Below, piece by piece: positions 6,004 through 14,253 of a stretch of 14,381 nucleotides of DNA. The first letter of the stretch is position 1. Every line of letters starts with the position of its first letter. A model generated the notes under the pieces. It saw only the letters and a program-made list of their open reading frames with translations. It made no database searches and was not told the origin of the DNA. This stretch comes from Paradesertivirga sp036399495 (lineage in GTDB: Bacteria; Bacteroidota; Bacteroidia; Sphingobacteriales; Sphingobacteriaceae): positions 1-14,381 of the forward strand of contig DASWMZ010000183.1 of the NCBI GenBank assembly GCA_036399495.1. Reading direction: 5' to 3'. The translations under genes and the position numbers were made by a program.

Positions 6004-8799
6004 TCAGTTTTTAGGTTTTAAGCCTCCGCCCATTTTGTTAAAATCCCAAATAAGTGAAAAAAGCAGATACCTGTTAATGGTTGTATAACTGCTTTGTGTT
6101 AGTAAATTATCGCTTCCTCCTCGACTAAAGCCGCGGTTTTGGTTAAAAAGATCATTTCCCGATACAGAAAATCTTAATTTATCGTCCTTAAAAAATTTCT
6201 TAGTAACGCTTGAGTTCATGGTAAAATAATCCACATTATCTGAATAGACCTGAGTTCTGTTAGTACGGTTATATTCGATTTCGGATGAGATTTCTAATTT
6301 ACCCGGAAGCTGTATCTGGAAGCCATTATTAGATTTGAAGCTGCCTCCATTATTATTTACGGCAGTTGTCAGGCTATTTTTATAGGTATTGTATTTGGGC
6401 CCACCAGAAATGTAGAAGTAATATTTTTTTGCTAGGTGTTTGTTTATATTTATTCCAACTGAAACATATCGTGTTTCTAATTTATTCAACACGTCATTAA
6501 CCATATTATATTTTGTGCCTCCTCCAAAGTCGAGCCATCCGCCAACTTGGAATCCCAAAGACTCTACTTTCTTTCCATAGTGGTTACTCATGTAAAAGTT
6601 GGATATTACTTTATCATCAATATTTACAAATTTATACGTACTTCTTCCTTCGGTATCGGTGATGTCGGTATTTCTGCTCATGGCGATAGGATTGGTTTCG
6701 AAATTGTAAGTAGCGAACATATAAACATACTCGCTGGATACCACTTTATAAGAGTTATAAGTACCTTCAACACTGTTTTTAAAAGAAGGCTTTAACTGAT
6801 CATTCCCTTCCGAGATGTTAAATGCGTCATTATTAATTCTTATGGGTTGTATCTGATTAATAGTTGGTTGCTGCGTATTTCCATTATAACCGAACCTGGC
6901 CGATTTGAATTGAGAAAATTTGTATTCATAAGAAGCCTGAGGTCTGAAATTCCAGAAATTTCTTTTCAAGTTTATGCCACTATTCAAATCCATTTGATTG
7001 AATTGTACCCTGGCAAGCTTGGTTCCAAAATTGAAATTTGCCTTACCATTTTTATAGTTGATAACTGATCCTCCCTGGTTGGAAATTTGATGGAGTTTGA
7101 AATTGTTACTAAAAGCCTCATCCAAAACATTATATCGGTTATCGTTACCGAGATCTCGATTAAACGATTTCCGATCTGAAGTGGCATTGTTGATATTTAT
7201 CCCATAATTAAGTACCAAAGAGAATTTCTTGGTAAGGGGCTCGGTATACGTAACGTTTGAATTAAAGACCGCGCTGTTTGAGTTGTATGTTTTGCGCTGG
7301 TCGGTCAGTAGGCTATCCGCTTGGGTTCCATTCGACGCGAAATAGTCCACATCCGAATAAAGGAATCCATCGTCCTCCTGAGTATTGTGAGATTGGCTTA
7401 ATAACACTGAATAAGTACGCCCTTTCTTCTTCAGTTTCTTATTATAAAATGCGCTCGCATAAAACGATTGTTGATCACCATCGTTCGTTAAACTACTTAA
7501 ATTGCTGTTTTGCATGGTACTATCAGCTCTAGTTCCAAAAACACTGTTTCTCTTGTTCGACTTGGTGGACTTTAAAGTAGCGTCGGCAATAATTTTCAGA
7601 TTCGATGTTGAATCGATTTTTAATTGGTAAGTCGCGTCGAGTTTTTGGCGGAATACATCATTATTAAATCTTTCCGAATTATTACTATTTATTTGCTGCT
7701 CCCCTGGTAATATTTGTTGCGAAAGATCAGTTCTTCCACCGTCTATTGATAAGCCACCAGCCTTGTAATTAGTGTTAATCGACTCCTTATCCTTGTTCCA
7801 CTTTTGTTCATAATGCAATCCACCCGATTGTGCAGACGGGATGCCCTGCCCGTTATAATTTAAATCATCCTGCCCTCCATTAAAATTTAAATTTCCGTCT
7901 TCAGACATCTCCACATTACTCGACCCATATTTATTCCGGTCTTCCCAGCCTAAGCCGATTTTACTGGTATTCGCCAGAATGCCATAAGCCGCAAACTTCT
8001 GCTTTGCCTTAAATGCATTAACCATGGCTTGGCCCTGGTAAAACTCTCCGCTACCTCCTCCGGCATCCACCTTTCCGAAATAACCGTTCTTCTTATCCTC
8101 TTTTAGTTTTATGTTAAGGGTTTTAGTTCGTTCCCCATCATCAATGCCGGTAAAAGTTGCCTGGTCGCTCTTCTTATCGTAAAGCTGTACTTTATCAACC
8201 ATATCGGCGCGAAGGTTTTTAGTTACAAGAGTGGGATCGTCGCCAAAAAACTCTTCCCCATCTACCAAAACCTTGCTTACCGTCTTACCCTGGGCTGTAA
8301 TTTTTCCATCTTTATCAACCTGTATTCCCGGAAGCTGCTTTAACAGGTCTTCAACCTTAGAGTTTGGTTCAATTACAAAGCTCCCGGCATTAAATTCGGT
8401 CGTATCACCCTTAATTCGAATCGCGGCGGCCTTGCCTTTGATGATCACATCGGCAAGTAATTTTGATTTAAGAAGCATACTGATTCTTTTGAAATCTATA
8501 GATTGCTTTACCGAATCAAGGGCAAAGTTGTCTACATAATCAGCGTATTTTGGATAAGTGACCAATAAGAGATATTTGCCACCCTTAAGATTTCCAATTG
8601 CAAACTCGCCCTCGTTATTAGTTCGGGTAAACTTTACCAACGTTGAGTCTTTTGCATTTAAAACACTTACGGAAGTATTGACTAAGGGAGCCATCATCGA
8701 GGTATCGGCAACCGAGCCTTTAACCGAGTATGAGTTTTGCGCTTTTAATGAAAAAGACGACAGGCATAAGAAAGCAAATGCCCAAAAAAGGATTTTCAT
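6004..8799 (-). CDS. TonB-receptor-like outer-membrane beta-barrel protein
   Basis: This 931-residue outer-membrane protein has a signal peptide (residues 1-20, ending FSLKA before QNSYSV). A carboxypeptidase-regulatory-like beta-sandwich follows (~22-105; VKGSVADTSMMAPLVNTSVSV, then GEFAIGNLKGGKYLLLVTY). A plug-type domain spans ~115-240 (VEDLLKQLPGIQVDKDG, then KVLVDGEEFFGDDP). The rest is a long beta-barrel of the OMP_b-brl_3 type, rich in N/S/Y/G and ending LLFSLIWDFNKMGGG. No clear TonB box is evident. The length is normal for the group. It is the first gene of a tight pair with the GLPGLI gene. Members are presumed to import or sense ligands, but no substrate gene (peptidase, SusD or siderophore enzyme) lies nearby, so the ligand is unknown. 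Confidence 0.9.
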   Translation of the reverse strand: MKILFWAFAFLCLSSFSLKAQNSYSVKGSVADTSMMAPLVNTSVSVLNAKDSTLVKFTRTNNEGEFAIGNLKGGKYLLLVTYPKYADYVDNFALDSVKQSIDFKRISMLLKSKLLADVIIKGKAAAIRIKGDTTEFNAGSFVIEPNSKVEDLLKQLPGIQVDKDGKITAQGKTVSKVLVDGEEFFGDDPTLVTKNLRADMVDKVQLYDKKSDQATFTGIDDGERTKTLNIKLKEDKKNGYFGKVDAGGGSGEFYQGQAMVNAFKAKQKFAAYGILANTSKIGLGWEDRNKYGSSNVEMSEDGNLNFNGGQDDLNYNGQGIPSAQSGGLHYEQKWNKDKESINTNYKAGGLSIDGGRTDLSQQILPGEQQINSNNSERFNNDVFRQKLDATYQLKIDSTSNLKIIADATLKSTKSNKRNSVFGTRADSTMQNSNLSSLTNDGDQQSFYASAFYNKKLKKKGRTYSVLLSQSHNTQEDDGFLYSDVDYFASNGTQADSLLTDQRKTYNSNSAVFNSNVTYTEPLTKKFSLVLNYGININNATSDRKSFNRDLGNDNRYNVLDEAFSNNFKLHQISNQGGSVINYKNGKANFNFGTKLARVQFNQMDLNSGINLKRNFWNFRPQASYEYKFSQFKSARFGYNGNTQQPTINQIQPIRINNDAFNISEGNDQLKPSFKNSVEGTYNSYKVVSSEYVYMFATYNFETNPIAMSRNTDITDTEGRSTYKFVNIDDKVISNFYMSNHYGKKVESLGFQVGGWLDFGGGTKYNMVNDVLNKLETRYVSVGININKHLAKKYYFYISGGPKYNTYKNSLTTAVNNNGGSFKSNNGFQIQLPGKLEISSEIEYNRTNRTQVYSDNVDYFTMNSSVTKKFFKDDKLRFSVSGNDLFNQNRGFSRGGSDNLLTQSSYTTINRYLLFSLIWDFNKMGGGLKPKN

Positions 8800-9204
8800 G
8801 TGTCAGATTTAGGTGCGGTGAAAGTATGAACTAAATTTTTAGTAATCAAATAGGCGATGTTATTTTTGCATTAATTAACAATTATTAACATTTCAGTCTC
8901 CACATCCTTTCTTCCGCATAAAGATGCCTTTCGGCCTCTTTTTCCATAATATGACATATAAAAATGAAATTAATAAGCATGCGCTATACAGACTACCCAA
9001 CCCCCTGTTTCGTTACAGTTAACCGATAATAAATTTAATGCCAGGCTATAAAGCGCTGTCTTGCTTATACTTGGAAATTTTGAATAAGAATATTTGTGTT
9101 CGATTATGGACGAGGATTGGTTCAAAATCGGGCGTTTTACAGGCGATCAGGTATTAGATTTAACCTTAAAAATATAAATCGAACATTTAGAGGATTAATC
9201 TAAA
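8800..9204. other. 405-base gap: promoter side of the barrel operon plus a terminator
   Basis: This gap separates the TPR kinase stop from the barrel-protein start, both on the minus strand. It holds a hairpin terminator at 8920-8943 and an AT-rich stretch before 8799 that must carry the barrel operon promoter. No clean TTG/TAnnTTTG match was found there. Short open frames on the plus strand near 9040-9175 lack ribosome-binding sites and are not called. Confidence 0.5.
8920..8943 (-). terminator. Hairpin terminator after the TPR kinase gene
   Basis: On the minus strand AAAGAGGCC pairs with GGCATCTTT around a GAAA tetraloop: a 9-base stem with one mismatch, followed by an A/T-rich tail. On the plus strand it is followed by five T, so it could work both ways. 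Its place between the kinase and the barrel operon fits a boundary between transcripts. Confidence 0.5.
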
Positions 9205-11391
9205 CTACGCTTCAAGCTCATTAGATACGATGAAACTCTGCTCCGGTATAGCTACAGGGAAACTACAAATAAATTGACTGCCTTCATTTTTTACACTTTT
9301 GATAGTTAGGCTACCACCACAAAGCTCCACAGACTCTTTAACAAAAATGAGCCCCAAGCCGGTGCCTTTTTCGTTTTTAGTTCCCTTGCTGGTGTAAAGA
9401 TTATTTACGTTGAATAATTTATCGAGTTCTTGCTCTGTCATCCCTAGGCCTTTATCAGAAACAATAATTGAAACGTGCTCCTTCGAGGATGTGGCACTAA
9501 TGTTAATTGGACCAGCCGGCGGCGAGAATTTTATAGCGTTACTTACTAAATTCCGGAGAACAAGAGTGAGGTAACTTTGATTTGCACCTACCCAAACTTC
9601 CGGGGCAACCTCATTAATAAGAGCCACCGATTTTTGCGATGAAATGGGCGTGTAAAGTGTAATAATCTCATCGACCGTAGAACAAACATGGATGGGTTGA
9701 ATTTTAGTCTCATGCGATGATTGCATCTGTGATTTAGCCCAGCCTAAAATATTCTCGAGAAGAAGGCTTAGACTACTCACGGTAGGTTTTAGTTCTTTCA
9801 TCATTGACCGGAATATATCCGGATCACTGAGCTCTGCTTCCATATTTAAAATCATTTCCAATGAAGCAATGGGGGTTCGCATATCGTGACTCATTACCGA
9901 TATCACTTTGTTTTTTATCAGATTTAGTTCTTCCAGCTTTTTACTTTGCTCTTCAATGCGCTCGCTTTTTTGCCTTACAGATTCATACAGTTTGTTTTTT
10001 ACCCTGATCTGCCTTAAATAATAAATGATAAATCCAATCGCAGCGAGACACAACGCAAAGCTTCCATATAGATAGGTTCGTTGAAGATTATTCTCCTTTT
10101 CCTTCAGTTCGTTTTTATTTTTTAGGAGCTGTATTTCCTTTTGCTGGCTTTCCCTTGCGTATTTGTATTCGGCAACCTTTAATTGCTTGATATTATCAGC
10201 ATTGAATAAGCTGTCTTTGTATTTTGTATAGAGTTCGAGGTAATAAAGTGACTGGCTTGCGTCTCCCCGGCTTTTATAGTAAGAATATAAATTCTCGGCC
10301 GCATCTCTCAATTCAGGCTTCAGATTTTCTTGCTGTGCTAGTTTCAACGCCATTAAGGCATATTTTCGCTGTAAATCCGGCTTACCGGTTTTTTCATACG
10401 CTTTACTTAAGCCAATATAAACTAAGCTTAATCCGGTGCTGTTATTGACTGCTTTTTCAATGGCTTCTGCTTGATATAGATAATCCAAAGCCTTATCGTG
10501 TCTGGCCAAAGCCAGATGAGCTAAGCCTAAATTGGTAAAACACGAGCCAATCGGCCCTTTGGCTCCGGTTTCTTTCGCCAGCTTGACCGCTTTTTCGTAG
10601 TAAGAGATCGCTTTACGCTGATCGCCAAGCTTTGTATAAATAGTTCCTATACCATTGTAGGCAATTACGGTTAATACCGCATTGTTTGATTTTTGATGCA
10701 GTAATAATGCTTTATTTGCGTACTCCAGCGCACGCTTATAGTCTTTCTGCTCAATAAAGATCTTCGAAATATTTCCGCTGGCGGTTGATATTCCCATTGT
10801 ATCTTTAAGTTGCTCTGCAATTCTAAGAAGCTTATAGAAGTGGTCATTCGCTCTAAGAAATTCCCCTTTTGCAATGTAGGCTGTGCCTATATTATTGTGT
10901 GCCCTGCTTAAAGAAATACTATCATTAAAACGTGCTGCCATTTTTAACGACAGATTTTGGTAATGAATAGCTTGGTTTAAGTGACCTTGATTTTGAAGAA
11001 TCAGACCCATGTGACTGTAGTTCATGGCGAGCTGCTTGGGATCGACAACTTTATTTATTTCAATTGCCCTGGCACAGTCTTTTACAGCCTCGTTAAACAT
11101 CCCTTTTATTGCATGCCCAACAGTTAATGCACTGTAACATAAACCTTCACCTTTTCTAAACCTGAGTTTTTTCGAGAGCGATACACCTCTTTGAGCTGCG
11201 TAGATGGAAGAATCGGGATTAATCATTCTATACGCTTTTGATAGCTCGTAATGCCATAACACCTCGCTGGTATCACGCTTTAGCCGACTTTCTTTCGATC
11301 TTAAAGCCATGACTTCAGCAGGCTGACCAATAGCCAGTTCACTCAAAAACAAGAAAAGGAGAATAAGAAGGCTCTTTTGCATGCTCATCAT
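9205..11391 (-). CDS. Sensor histidine kinase with periplasmic TPR domain
   Basis: This 728-residue kinase has a signal-like N-terminus (MQKSLLILLFLFLSELAIGQ), then about seven or eight tetratricopeptide repeats (~75-390, e.g. AMNYSHMGLILQNQGHLNQA and AYNGIGTIYTKLGDQRKA). A coiled coil follows (~400-437), then one membrane helix (~440-461), a second coiled coil (~465-490), a HisKA domain with the phosphorylated His502 (SHDMRTP), and a HATPase domain with Asn618 (SNAIKF), DKGLGM and GTGLGL (676-681). The TPR part is predicted to be periplasmic and to bind a peptide or protein. The catalytic residues are intact. There is no receiver or output domain, so a partner regulator is needed; the nearest is the LytTR regulator 160 bases upstream, which already has a LytS-type kinase. 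The start could be ATG 11391, 11388 or 11382. Confidence 0.9.
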   Translation of the reverse strand: MMSMQKSLLILLFLFLSELAIGQPAEVMALRSKESRLKRDTSEVLWHYELSKAYRMINPDSSIYAAQRGVSLSKKLRFRKGEGLCYSALTVGHAIKGMFNEAVKDCARAIEINKVVDPKQLAMNYSHMGLILQNQGHLNQAIHYQNLSLKMAARFNDSISLSRAHNNIGTAYIAKGEFLRANDHFYKLLRIAEQLKDTMGISTASGNISKIFIEQKDYKRALEYANKALLLHQKSNNAVLTVIAYNGIGTIYTKLGDQRKAISYYEKAVKLAKETGAKGPIGSCFTNLGLAHLALARHDKALDYLYQAEAIEKAVNNSTGLSLVYIGLSKAYEKTGKPDLQRKYALMALKLAQQENLKPELRDAAENLYSYYKSRGDASQSLYYLELYTKYKDSLFNADNIKQLKVAEYKYARESQQKEIQLLKNKNELKEKENNLQRTYLYGSFALCLAAIGFIIYYLRQIRVKNKLYESVRQKSERIEEQSKKLEELNLIKNKVISVMSHDMRTPIASLEMILNMEAELSDPDIFRSMMKELKPTVSSLSLLLENILGWAKSQMQSSHETKIQPIHVCSTVDEIITLYTPISSQKSVALINEVAPEVWVGANQSYLTLVLRNLVSNAIKFSPPAGPINISATSSKEHVSIIVSDKGLGMTEQELDKLFNVNNLYTSKGTKNEKGTGLGLIFVKESVELCGGSLTIKSVKNEGSQFICSFPVAIPEQSFIVSNELEA

Positions 11392-11456
11392 TTAAAATAT
11401 AGCTACCTATAAGGAAAGCGATATTTTCGTTAGTACTTCTTTTGCATGTTAAGTTA

Positions 11457-11487
11457 CCAAATTATCTGACTGTTAATTAAGCCAATA
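11457..11487 (-). promoter_or_regulatory. Weak Bacteroidetes-type promoter candidate for the TPR kinase
   Basis: On the minus strand ATTGG is followed after ~18 bases by TAATTTGG. This resembles the Bacteroidetes -33 TTG / -7 TAnnTTTG pattern, but the -7 box is one base short. It lies 66 bases upstream of the kinase ATG. Together with the weak hairpin at 11518-11540 it suggests the kinase has its own transcript. Confidence 0.25.
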
Positions 11488-11517
11488 CAGAAATATAGAC
11501 CCTTGATGCTACATTTT

Positions 11518-11540
11518 AAAAAAGCCAGAAGTCACCTTCT
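11518..11540 (-). terminator. Weak hairpin terminator after the response regulator
   Basis: On the minus strand AGAAG-GTGA-CTTCT is followed 3 bases later by six T. The stem is only 5 bases, so it may be a weak terminator or chance. It begins 11 bases after the regulator stop. Confidence 0.35.
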
Positions 11541-11551
11541 TTCCGATAACG

Positions 11552-12310
11552 CTAAATTTCAAAGCGCTGCCTGAGACTTTCCCCATAATTCCTGCTCGAG
11601 CAAACCCTTGCTTTCTCCGCTGAATTCATCACAAAAACAAAGACCCCATTAAACCCTTTACGAATTTCGTGAATATGGTCTGTATTAATAATAGTGCTGC
11701 GGTGGATCCTCATAAAATTTTCCGGGAGCTTCGGTTCTAATCCTGATAAGGTAAAATCTGTAAGATGTTTGTCGCCGTTCACCGTATGCAGGAATACGTA
11801 TTTGTCCTCCGCTTCTATGTAGGCAATATCTTCTAAGCGAATAAGCAAGATCCTGTCGCCAATTTTGATGGTAAGGGTTTTCAGTTCCTTCTTCACATTA
11901 AGCTGACGCATCAATGCTTCCAGGGGTAAAGCCGGCGCCTGACTTGCATGCAGACGTTCCAATTTCTGAATGGTCTTCTCCAGCCTTTCGGCCTCGATCG
12001 GCTTCAATAGGTAGTCCACTGATTCTTCCTCAAAAGCCTTAATCGCATACTGATCATAAGCCGTAGTGAACACCACTTTGGGTTGCTTCACCAGTTTCGA
12101 CAACATCTCAAAGCCGTTTAGCACCGGCATTTCGATATCCAGAAATATTAAATCCGGCATCTGCTCTTCAATCAGCTTTAGTCCCTCTGCCCCATTAGCC
12201 GCTTCGCCAATCACTTCGATCACATCCGCAAAAGGCAGCAGCAAACGTTTCAGGCGAAGCCTCGCCAGTTCCTCATCATCTATCAGTATTGTTCTATACA
12301 CTTGCGACAT
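11552..12310 (-). CDS. LytTR-family response regulator
   Basis: This 252-residue two-domain regulator has a receiver domain (~6-122) with the acidic pair Asp11/Asp12, the phospho-acceptor Asp58 (LIFLDIEMP), FTTAYD with the switch Thr, and the KP pair in DYLLKPIEAE. The LytTR DNA-binding domain spans ~143-248 (IAYIEAEDKYVFLHT, then FMRIHRSTIINTDHI). LytTR regulators bind direct-repeat sites and commonly work with LytS-type kinases. Its start overlaps the 3' end of the kinase gene by 17 bases, implying translational coupling and a one-to-one pair. The C-terminal SRNYGESLR motif is normal for the family. Target genes cannot be told from the sequence. Confidence 0.93.
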   Translation of the reverse strand: MSQVYRTILIDDEELARLRLKRLLLPFADVIEVIGEAANGAEGLKLIEEQMPDLIFLDIEMPVLNGFEMLSKLVKQPKVVFTTAYDQYAIKAFEEESVDYLLKPIEAERLEKTIQKLERLHASQAPALPLEALMRQLNVKKELKTLTIKIGDRILLIRLEDIAYIEAEDKYVFLHTVNGDKHLTDFTLSGLEPKLPENFMRIHRSTIINTDHIHEIRKGFNGVFVFVMNSAEKARVCSSRNYGESLRQRFEI

Positions 12311-13367
12311 CTCTCAAAGGAAGTAGTATTTCGATCTGTTTTTCGGGTTCATTCAGGATATGTAAATCATAGTCTTTGCCATAGAGCAAATTCAATTTAT
12401 CATAGGTGCTTTGCAATCCGTATCCCACTTCGAGTTCTTTCGGGAATTCCTTTCCATTATCGGATACCGCAACCCGGAGGCGCTCACCAACTTTACCAAT
12501 CGAAATAATGAGCTTCCCCTGACCTGCTACCTGGGCCAGTCCATGCTTCAGCGCATTCTCAACCAGCGGCTGCAACAAAAAACGCGGCACCAAATGCTCC
12601 ATGGTCTCCTCATCCACATCAAACTCAAAATCTATCCGATCACCAAATCGCACCTTTTCAATTTCAAGATACGTTTTCACAATCTCCACCTCATCTTTAA
12701 TCTTGATCATGCTCTCCTGACCTTGATTAATACTGTTCCGAAAGAGCTTAGAAAGCTTAAGCGTCATTGATTCCGCCTTATCCGGGTCCTCATGAATCAA
12801 ACTTGCAATCGAGTTTAATGAATTATACAGAAAATGCGGATTAATCTTAGAATGTAGCGTAGCCAGCTCGGCCTGAGTTTTCATTTCGCGAAGCCGAAGC
12901 ATGTCGAGTTCCTTCTCCTGGATCTTAGCCGTTAATCGCTCCTTTTGCGAGAAGTACATATAACTCATGGTACAAACGATCAGCGCCACCATCGCGCTAA
13001 AACCCATATCCTTAAAATGTAGAAACTTAAAGGGAAAATTCAGGATCAGCGAGAGGATGAAATATGCAAGCTCAACACCAATGGCTACGCCCAGCAAGCT
13101 GGAACCATAATACATTGCCAAAAAAACCCATGCACTGCCTTTATTTATGGTAAAAATCCGCTGAGCGAAGAACACCGAATTCGATATGGCCATGGTAATA
13201 CAAACACTAAATACCAACTGACCAACCACGGTGTTATAACTCGCCAACTTCCCCGCAGTAACCGAAATAAACGCCACGATTACCGCCGCTATCCCCAGAC
13301 CCGCCACCGCAGACCACAAATTCGTTGTGAGTAAGCTTTGCTTAATATAAAGTCCTCTTTGTTTCAT
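12294..13367 (-). CDS. LytS-type membrane sensor histidine kinase
   Basis: Read from ATG 13367 this is 357 residues (MKQRGLYIKQSLL...). Four hydrophobic helices fill the first ~140 residues. A short coiled coil (KERLTAKIQEKELDMLRLRE) leads to a His_kinase domain with His178 in KINPHFLYNSLNSI. A HATPase domain carries LLQPLVENALKHG and VSDNGKEF, with a shortened glycine box (VGYGLQSTYDKL). This is the usual build of Bacteroidetes LytS/YehU-type kinases, which lack a large extracellular sensor. The frame is open back to 13448, but the added residues (MGCCGKKIVCVF...) come from repeat-like intergenic DNA, so the internal start is preferred. It overlaps the LytTR regulator gene and probably phosphorylates it. 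Confidence 0.92.
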   Translation of the reverse strand: MKQRGLYIKQSLLTTNLWSAVAGLGIAAVIVAFISVTAGKLASYNTVVGQLVFSVCITMAISNSVFFAQRIFTINKGSAWVFLAMYYGSSLLGVAIGVELAYFILSLILNFPFKFLHFKDMGFSAMVALIVCTMSYMYFSQKERLTAKIQEKELDMLRLREMKTQAELATLHSKINPHFLYNSLNSIASLIHEDPDKAESMTLKLSKLFRNSINQGQESMIKIKDEVEIVKTYLEIEKVRFGDRIDFEFDVDEETMEHLVPRFLLQPLVENALKHGLAQVAGQGKLIISIGKVGERLRVAVSDNGKEFPKELEVGYGLQSTYDKLNLLYGKDYDLHILNEPEKQIEILLPLRDVASV

Positions 13368-13535
13368 GTATTTTAGTATTACGTTATGTTGAGGATATTG
13401 CCACGAAGGCTCGAAGACACAAACTATCTTCTTACCACAGCAACCCAACCCCTCATCCTTAGACCTCCTCCACGGAGACTGTGCCTTCCGGCAATGCCGG
13501 CCAAAAATGCGTAATCAGCTGGCCCGCGCGAAAAC
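13368..13535. other. Leader of the kinase operon with repeat-like segments
   Basis: These 168 bases hold the kinase promoter region. They contain GCCACGAAGGCTCGAAGACA (13400-13419), a type of segment I recall as common between genes in Bacteroidetes (unverified), and a perfect palindrome CCGGCA-A-TGCCGG at 13488-13500. No clean promoter box was found. Confidence 0.35.
13488..13500. repeat. Perfect short GC palindrome
   Basis: CCGGCA and TGCCGG flank a single A. It lies 38 bases outside the left REP-like repeat and differs from it in sequence. It may be an extra repeat unit or an operator. Confidence 0.35.
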
Positions 13536-13568
13536 GCTCTTCGGAATTTGCAATTCCGAAGCCCTATC
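13536..13568 (+). repeat. REP-like palindrome, left copy
   Basis: The core at 13539-13561 has arms CTTCGGAAT and ATTCCGAAG around TTGCA, a perfect 9-base stem. GCT precedes it and CCCTATC follows; both flanks are shared with the right copy in reverse orientation. Confidence 0.75.
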
Positions 13569-13586
13569 GTAGGTTCTTTGAACCGT

Positions 13587-14119
13587 CTATCCAAATCGGG
13601 TTAAAACCAGCTTACCTTTACGAATTCCATAGAGGTCACCAGCACTACTGTTGAGATATTCCTCTTCCTTCTCCACAATTCCTGCCCTTACAGGATTTAA
13701 ATGGATATAATTAAGTTTTGTCTCAAAAAAATGAAGGTCGAATATTTCTTCTCCATGATAGCCCTCTTCCCAGAACCAAATCTTACCTTCATAACTCAAT
13801 ACTTTTAATAGCCAGTTCCTCCTGCTTTCATGCTCATTGTTTGCTATGGCTCGGTAAATGTTTTTGGAAGTATGCTTTTTGATATCACGTATAACATCGC
13901 TTAATCTGTTGTCCCCGGTGGTTCTCAGGATAAAATGACAATGATTGCTCATTATTACCCATGCAAAGATTTCCAGGCCTTTTCTTTTTGACAATATCGA
14001 AGGCTGTCGATCAACTCATCAACATAAGTTTGACGAGTAAATACATCAACCCATTGGTGGACGGTGAAGGTAACGAAATGAACTCCTCCCTGATTTTTAA
14101 CAACATATGCAAATGCCAT
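13587..14119 (-). pseudogene. REP-associated tyrosine transposase (RAYT), frameshifted
   Basis: This is a Y1-type transposase of the IS200/IS605-like RAYT group, which cuts and joins single-stranded REP DNA. The N-terminal part (GGVHFVTFTVHQWVDVFTRQTYVDELIDSLRYCQKEK) is read in one frame. The rest (GLEIFAWVIMSNHCHFI..., KLNYIHLNPVRAGIVEKEEEYL) is read in the -1 frame. The break falls in A-rich DNA at 13980-13989 (plus strand TTTTCTTTTT). Adding one A gives a continuous protein of ~177 residues, the usual family length. The HUH-type pair is HCH (SNHCHF) and the likely catalytic Tyr lies in KLNYIHLNP, so all key residues survive. The missing base could be a true mutation or a sequencing error in a homopolymer. 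The start at 14119 is inferred from family alignment. Confidence 0.8.
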
Positions 14120-14154
14120 AGCATCAAATATATTATTCGGATTGGAAATCCGAT

Positions 14155-14187
14155 GATAGGGCTTCGGAATTGCAAGTTCCGAAGAGC
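14155..14187 (-). repeat. REP-like palindrome, right copy (inverted)
   Basis: Reverse complement of the left copy with a single difference (C for T in the loop-side arm). The core at 14162-14184 has arms CTTCGGAA and TTCCGAAG. Confidence 0.75.
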
Positions 14188-14190
14188 ACG

Positions 14191-14230
14191 TCGCTTCGCT
14201 AAGTATGCTACTTTTCATCAAGGAAAGTAG
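14191..14230 (+). repeat. Dispersed repeat copy B with hairpin
   Basis: It shares TCGCTTCGCT and CTTTTCATCAAGG with 2581-2623. The hairpin CTACTTTTC facing GGAAAGTAG is at 14208-14230. It lies directly between the right REP-like palindrome and the end of the IS110-family transposase gene. Confidence 0.55.
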
Positions 14231-14253
14231 TAGCCCCCCTCGATTTCTATGGT

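Larger units (their letters stand above)
13536..14187 (-). mobile_element. RAYT element bracketed by REP-like inverted palindromes
   Basis: A tyrosine-transposase pseudogene (13587-14119) sits between two 33-base copies of a REP-like palindrome in inverted orientation. The copies match at 32 of 33 positions. The left copy ends 18 bases from the gene's stop and the right begins 35 bases before its start. This layout matches the REPtron arrangement described for RAYT genes (IS200/IS605-related), which keep single copies and act on flanking REP hairpins. The ~650-base unit may have spread as a whole or may supply activity to REP copies elsewhere. The gene now looks broken. Confidence 0.65.

Noticed and set aside
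9040..9175. Short plus-strand frames in the gap before the TPR kinase stop
   Set aside because: They have no ribosome-binding site, no terminator and unremarkable composition, and are only 23-40 codons long.
13368..13448. N-terminal extension of the LytS-type kinase to an upstream ATG
   Set aside because: The extra 27 residues are cysteine-rich, unlike the family, and are translated from repeat-like intergenic DNA. The start at 13367 gives the usual N-terminus.
14120..14221. Extension of the RAYT frame upstream to ATG 14221
   Set aside because: It would translate the REP-like palindrome and dispersed repeat. The family homology begins only after 14119.
13961..14230. Plus-strand open frame of 89 codons opposite the RAYT
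   Set aside because: It is a shadow of the transposase gene and runs through both hairpin repeats; its protein has no recognisable features.
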